This document shows, piece by piece, positions 5,650-8,179 of a stretch of 8,179 nt of DNA. Made by a program: the position numbers and the translations under genes. Numbering within the stretch: position 1 is the stretch's first letter; every line of letters starts with the position of its first letter. The DNA comes from Synechococcales cyanobacterium PMM_0073 (GTDB lineage: Bacteria; Cyanobacteriota; Cyanobacteriia; Elainellales; Elainellaceae): the NCBI GenBank assembly GCA_949127695.1, contig CASBQH010000390.1, positions 1-8,179 of the forward strand, read 5' to 3'. The notes beneath the pieces are model-generated. The model did no database searches. It was not told where the DNA came from and was given only the letters and a program-made list of their open reading frames with translations.

Positions 5650-5700
5650 CTATGCTGCCTTTGTGTGCTGCCTCTGTGTGCTGCCTCGTGTGCTGCTTCT
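5650..5700 (-). repeat. Tandem repeat of a 12-13-bp unit upstream of the hypothetical gene
   Basis: On the plus strand the units are GTGTGCTGCCTCT (5663-5675), GTGTGCTGCCTC (5676-5687) and GTGTGCTGCTTCT (5688-5700), with a decayed fourth copy CTATGCTGCCTTT (5650-5662). They end 17 bases upstream of the start codon, next to the ribosome site. The 12-base unit breaks the reading frame of the repeat, so it looks like leader rather than coding sequence. Confidence 0.7.
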
Positions 5701-5837
5701 GTGGTTTTGCCACTGCCCCAAGTTTCTCACCCTATCATCTCCCTCGAAGCGCTAACTGAGTTTTTACGGAGACGGGTTTGCAGTTTGGGGCTAGATTGAG
5801 GCAGAAATGACAGCTCTGTTGCTTAACTTTCCGCAAA

Positions 5838-5853
5838 TCCGCTGATCAGCGGA
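5838..5853. promoter_or_regulatory. 16-bp perfect palindrome TCCGCTGATCAGCGGA
   Basis: This fully self-complementary 16-mer is followed by GTAAAAAAAA on the plus strand. On neither strand is the stem followed by a T-run, so it is not a terminator. It fits a dimeric repressor or activator site, flanked by the GCTTAAC half-sites. Confidence 0.55.
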
Positions 5854-5872
5854 GTAAAAAAAACTCAAGTCT

Positions 5873-5902
5873 GGTTAAGCTAATGTAATACTATGCTTAA
5901 CC
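5873..5902. promoter_or_regulatory. Inverted repeat GGTTAAGC-N14-GCTTAACC over a possible -10 box
   Basis: Two perfect 8-bp arms (5873-5880 and 5895-5902) are 22 bases apart centre to centre, two helical turns. The 14-base spacer contains TACTAT (5889-5894), four of six matches to a -10 box on the plus strand. No good -35 box is seen at the right distance. A dimer bound here would sit on or beside the promoter of the kinase gene. Confidence 0.5.
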
Positions 5903-6082
5903 TGTCAGCTCTGGGGGGCATTGCATAGGTGAGCTTGGCTCGGCATCTAGAAATCACCGAGAGATATCGCTGAGAGATCAGCTTGAGCCTCTGCTGTCTC
6001 CACTGGCTAATCTAGCCGCAGACCGCCAAGTCGAAGAACTGAATTGTGATAGTGGCCTTCTTCAATACTATTCGCTGACCCC

Positions 6083-7495
6083 ATGCAGCCCAGTCGTGAC
6101 GCTTCGATTCGAGCCGTTCAGCCCTTACCCAAGATCACGGAAGCCTGCATTGATTCTTCTGAACCACTGACTCAGCCATTCAGCTTAGAAGATCAGCGGG
6201 AAACCATTGCCCAACTTAAGCAGGCGGTCAACTTTGAAAGGTTGCTGCGTCAGATCATTGAGCAACTCCACAGCAGCTTGGACAGAGCGGAGATTTTGCA
6301 GGCGGCTCTGCGCGAGCTGGCGATTGGTCTGGAGGTGAAAGGCTGTAATTTGGCTCTGTATGATCTCGCCGCAGCCTGTTCAGTTATTTGCCATGAATGC
6401 TGTTCTCCTGAGCTGCCGAGCGTTTTGCAACAGGCCATTCCTTTTGCTAACCTGCCTGATCTCTACCAACAGCTGCTCCAGCGTCAGCCTGCCCAATTTT
6501 GCCAGATCGAGTCTCAGATCAAGCCTAGCTCAGCAGACCAGCTTTTACAGCTCCACAGCGCGCAGTCTGTCTGTCTGGCCTGCCCGATTCAAGATGCGAT
6601 CGGTGTCTTGGGCGATATATGGCTGTTCAAGCCCGTCGCTCAAGATTTTAGCTTGCTAGAAATTCAGCTGGTGCAGCAGGTGGCTCAGCAATGCGCCGTT
6701 GCCCTGCGGCAGATCGAGCGCTATGAGCAGGCCAAAACGCAGGTGGAGGAGCTAGAGCGGCTGCATCAGCGCAAAGATGAATTTCTCAGCACTGTTTCAC
6801 ATGAGCTGCGAACGCCAATGTCGAATATTAAAATGGCCGCTCAGCTCTTGGAGATGAATTTGGAGCAGCTAGAGCCGACCCAGTTTCTGCCCGCTCGCCG
6901 CTACTTGAAGATCTTAAAATACGAAACGGCTCGCGAAATTGCCCTGATTAACGATCTGCTCGATCTGTCGCGGCTAGAAGCGGGCATGGAGCCGCTGGTG
7001 ATCACCACGATCAATCCGGTGCTGTGGCTGCCCGCCCTCCTCGAACCCTTTATAGAGCGAGCGCAGCAGTTTCAGCAGCAGTTCCAGGCTGATCTGGCCA
7101 CCTACTTACCGCCGCTGACCACCGATTTGGGCTATCTGGAGCGGATTCTCGGCGAGCTGCTGAACAATGCTTGCAAATATACCCCTGCCGGGGAGCGAAT
7201 CATTTTTTCGGCGCGGCTGCTCAAGGCTCCAGCCTCAGCCCGATCGCCCGTCTTTCTGTTAAGCGTTGCCAATAGCGGCATCGAAATTTCAGAGGTCGAG
7301 CAGCGCCGCATCTTTGACAAGTTCTACCGGATCGCGGGTCATGATCCCTGGCAGCAGGGCGGCACTGGGCTGGGGCTATCTCTGGTGAAAGGGCTGGTTG
7401 AGCGGCTCTCAGGCCAGCTGCGGGTAGAGAGCTACGCGGGGCTGACGCGCTTTACCGTCGAGCTGCCCAGCCGTCCGCCAGAGGAGCCGCAGTAG
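6083..7495 (+). CDS. GAF-domain sensor histidine kinase
   Basis: The protein has 470 residues and no membrane segment, so it is a soluble sensor. A GAF-type sensory domain spans about 50-210 and carries a cysteine group C103-H-E-C106-C107. A coiled-coil linker follows (211-235, EQAKTQVEELERLHQRKDEF). The HisKA dimerisation domain has the H-box STVSHELRTPMSNIK with phosphorylated H240. The HATPase_c domain has the N-box ELLNNACKYTP (358-368), the F-box FDKFYR (411-416) and G2 GGTGLGLSLV (426-435). In the G1 box the usual DxGxG reads N397-S-G-I-E, so the adenine-contacting Asp is Asn; the following DPWQQGGTGLGL is a form I associate with cyanobacterial kinases. No response regulator is present in the window, so it is an orphan here. 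The start is the first ATG after an in-frame TAG at 6050, without a clear Shine-Dalgarno site. Confidence 0.9.
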   Translation: MQPSRDASIRAVQPLPKITEACIDSSEPLTQPFSLEDQRETIAQLKQAVNFERLLRQIIEQLHSSLDRAEILQAALRELAIGLEVKGCNLALYDLAAACSVICHECCSPELPSVLQQAIPFANLPDLYQQLLQRQPAQFCQIESQIKPSSADQLLQLHSAQSVCLACPIQDAIGVLGDIWLFKPVAQDFSLLEIQLVQQVAQQCAVALRQIERYEQAKTQVEELERLHQRKDEFLSTVSHELRTPMSNIKMAAQLLEMNLEQLEPTQFLPARRYLKILKYETAREIALINDLLDLSRLEAGMEPLVITTINPVLWLPALLEPFIERAQQFQQQFQADLATYLPPLTTDLGYLERILGELLNNACKYTPAGERIIFSARLLKAPASARSPVFLLSVANSGIEISEVEQRRIFDKFYRIAGHDPWQQGGTGLGLSLVKGLVERLSGQLRVESYAGLTRFTVELPSRPPEEPQ

Positions 7496-7502
7496 CTAGG
7501 AG

Positions 7503-8179
7503 CTAGAGCGTATAGGTGAATCCCTCAATCAGCGCTCCGGGCACCCAGATGCCGCCTAGGCTGCGGCTGTCATAGGTGCCAACTTCCGGGATGAACTCCT
7601 GGGTTTGGGTCAGATCAAGCAGCCCATCGCCAAGGCAGTGGTAGAGGCTCTCGTCAAACCGCAGGTTTTTAATTGGGGCAATCAGCTCGCCCTGCTCGAC
7701 CCAAAAGCAGGCATAGCGGGTCATGCCGGTAATTCGTCCGCTGGGTCGGTCGCTCCAGTTGAGGTAATGCAAGTTGGAGAGATAGAGTCCGGTGTCGAGC
7801 TTGGCCAGAATCTGCTCGGTGGACAGATCTCCCGCCGCGACTTCAGGCGAGCGCAGATATTCGCCGTTGGTCGCGCCGTTGGCCACTTTGCCATATTCTT
7901 TGGCCGTGCGCGAGCTAATCAGCGTATTTTTGAGCTGTCCTGCCGCAATCAAAGGCAGCTCGACCGGAGCCACTTCGCCCCATTCGTTGAAGCGCGGCAC
8001 TAGCCCATGCCGAAAGTTTTCGCTGAGGCTAAAGCGGGCAGAGAGCTGCTTGTCGCCGCGCTGGAGCGCAGCCAGGGCACTGTCGCCGCGCTGTAAAGAT
8101 GCCTCGCTGATGCCGTTCCAGGAGAACATGCCGACGATATCGGCGAGGGCGCTGGGGGCAAGATAGGTGCGATATTGCC
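7503..8179 (-). CDS. TldD/PmbA family protein, C-terminal half, TldE-like, cut by the window edge
   Basis: The frame stays open to the right edge: upstream of the internal Met at 8127-8129 the codons read YRTYLAPSALADIVG, so that Met is not the start. About 225 residues are visible of a family usually 430-480 long. Landmarks are RTYLAPSALA, FSWNGISEAS, the LISSRTAKEYG segment, ITGMTRYACFWVEQGELIAPI and the final SLGGIWVPGALIEGFTYTL. FWVEQGEL-x-P resembles PmbA/TldE (E. coli 'GFWVENGEIQYP') more than TldD, so I lean to TldE. In E. coli, TldD and TldE form a heteromeric metalloprotease that processes peptides such as microcin B17 and degrades CcdA; TldD carries the HExxxH zinc motif. No HExxxH is visible here. 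Its stop lies seven bases from the kinase stop. Confidence 0.88.
   Translation of the reverse strand, partial: QYRTYLAPSALADIVGMFSWNGISEASLQRGDSALAALQRGDKQLSARFSLSENFRHGLVPRFNEWGEVAPVELPLIAAGQLKNTLISSRTAKEYGKVANGATNGEYLRSPEVAAGDLSTEQILAKLDTGLYLSNLHYLNWSDRPSGRITGMTRYACFWVEQGELIAPIKNLRFDESLYHCLGDGLLDLTQTQEFIPEVGTYDSRSLGGIWVPGALIEGFTYTL

Larger units (their letters stand above)
5811..5913. promoter_or_regulatory. Cluster of GCTTAAC half-sites and CAGCTCTG direct repeats
   Basis: GCTTAAC occurs at 5821-5827 and 5895-5901, and inverted as GTTAAGC at 5874-5880. CAGCTCTG occurs at 5811-5818 and again at 5906-5913, each next to a GCTTAAC but in swapped order. A heptamer seen three times and an octamer seen twice within about 100 bases is unlikely by chance. 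The region is suited to bind a regulator controlling the kinase gene, the minus-strand gene, or both. Confidence 0.5.
5633..6082. other. 450-base non-coding divergent region between the hypothetical gene and the kinase gene
   Basis: The left part holds the ribosome site and tandem repeat of the minus-strand gene. The middle (5811-5913) is dense in inverted and direct repeats. The right part (about 5914-6082) is the long leader before the kinase ATG; it has no ATG-started frame of note, and an in-frame TAG at 6050 fixes the kinase start at or after 6083. I found no tRNA or terminator here. Confidence 0.6.

Noticed and set aside
5633..5713. A 27-residue N-terminal extension of the beta-rich hypothetical protein
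   Set aside because: It would be encoded by a tandem repeat with out-of-frame unit lengths, and a good ribosome site precedes the downstream ATG.
5898..6160. A plus-strand stretch without stops through the kinase leader into the kinase gene
   Set aside because: It has no ATG or plausible start with a ribosome site, shows no family pattern, and runs out of frame into the kinase coding sequence.
7605..8166. Two plus-strand open frames of 132 and 124 codons opposite the TldE-like gene
   Set aside because: The minus-strand frame has clear family motifs through the whole stretch; the plus-strand frames are its shadows.

Overview
The window looks like chromosomal DNA from a cyanobacterium. The evidence is a luminal-type pentapeptide-repeat protein with a signal peptide, a Crp-family regulator of the cyanobacterial type, IspD of the plastid-type MEP isoprenoid pathway, and a GAF histidine kinase whose C-terminal boxes (NDPW-like insert before GGTGLGL, Asn in the G1 box) resemble a cyanobacterial kinase group. 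The bases are fairly balanced and codon use looks even from gene to gene. I saw no transposase, integrase, phage gene, CRISPR array, tRNA or rRNA. I read both strands for the cyanobacterial HIP1 octamer GCGATCGC and found no full copy, which argues against a HIP1-rich lineage. I cannot name the genus.

Layout, left to right. The last 20 codons of a gene (possibly a cell-wall amidase) are followed by a 259-base gap with a weak terminator-like hairpin. Then come a secreted pentapeptide-repeat protein (+), a Crp/Fnr regulator (+) that overlaps tail-to-tail with a small secreted Cys-containing protein (-), a Nudix hydrolase (+) facing a cupin (-), and a methylenetetrahydrofolate reductase, metF (+). 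A 351-base gap after metF holds a strong intrinsic terminator and perhaps a short RNA. Next are ispD (-) and, upstream of it on the same strand, a conserved-looking beta-rich protein (-). A 450-base non-coding stretch rich in inverted and direct repeats follows. The window ends with a GAF-HisKA-HATPase histidine kinase (+) facing the C-terminal half of a TldE/PmbA-type protein (-).

The genes do not form one pathway. They are housekeeping and regulatory genes, mostly single transcription units, with ispD and the gene upstream of it the only likely co-transcribed pair. Three convergent gene pairs overlap or sit within 10 bases of each other, so their transcripts may overlap at the 3' ends. The most interesting signals are non-coding: a cluster of GCTTAAC half-sites around a 16-bp perfect palindrome before the histidine kinase, short 11-13-bp tandem repeats just upstream of several genes, a 10-bp-arm inverted repeat inside the cupin gene, and a possible small RNA ending at the terminator after metF. 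I found no convincing new multi-gene system.
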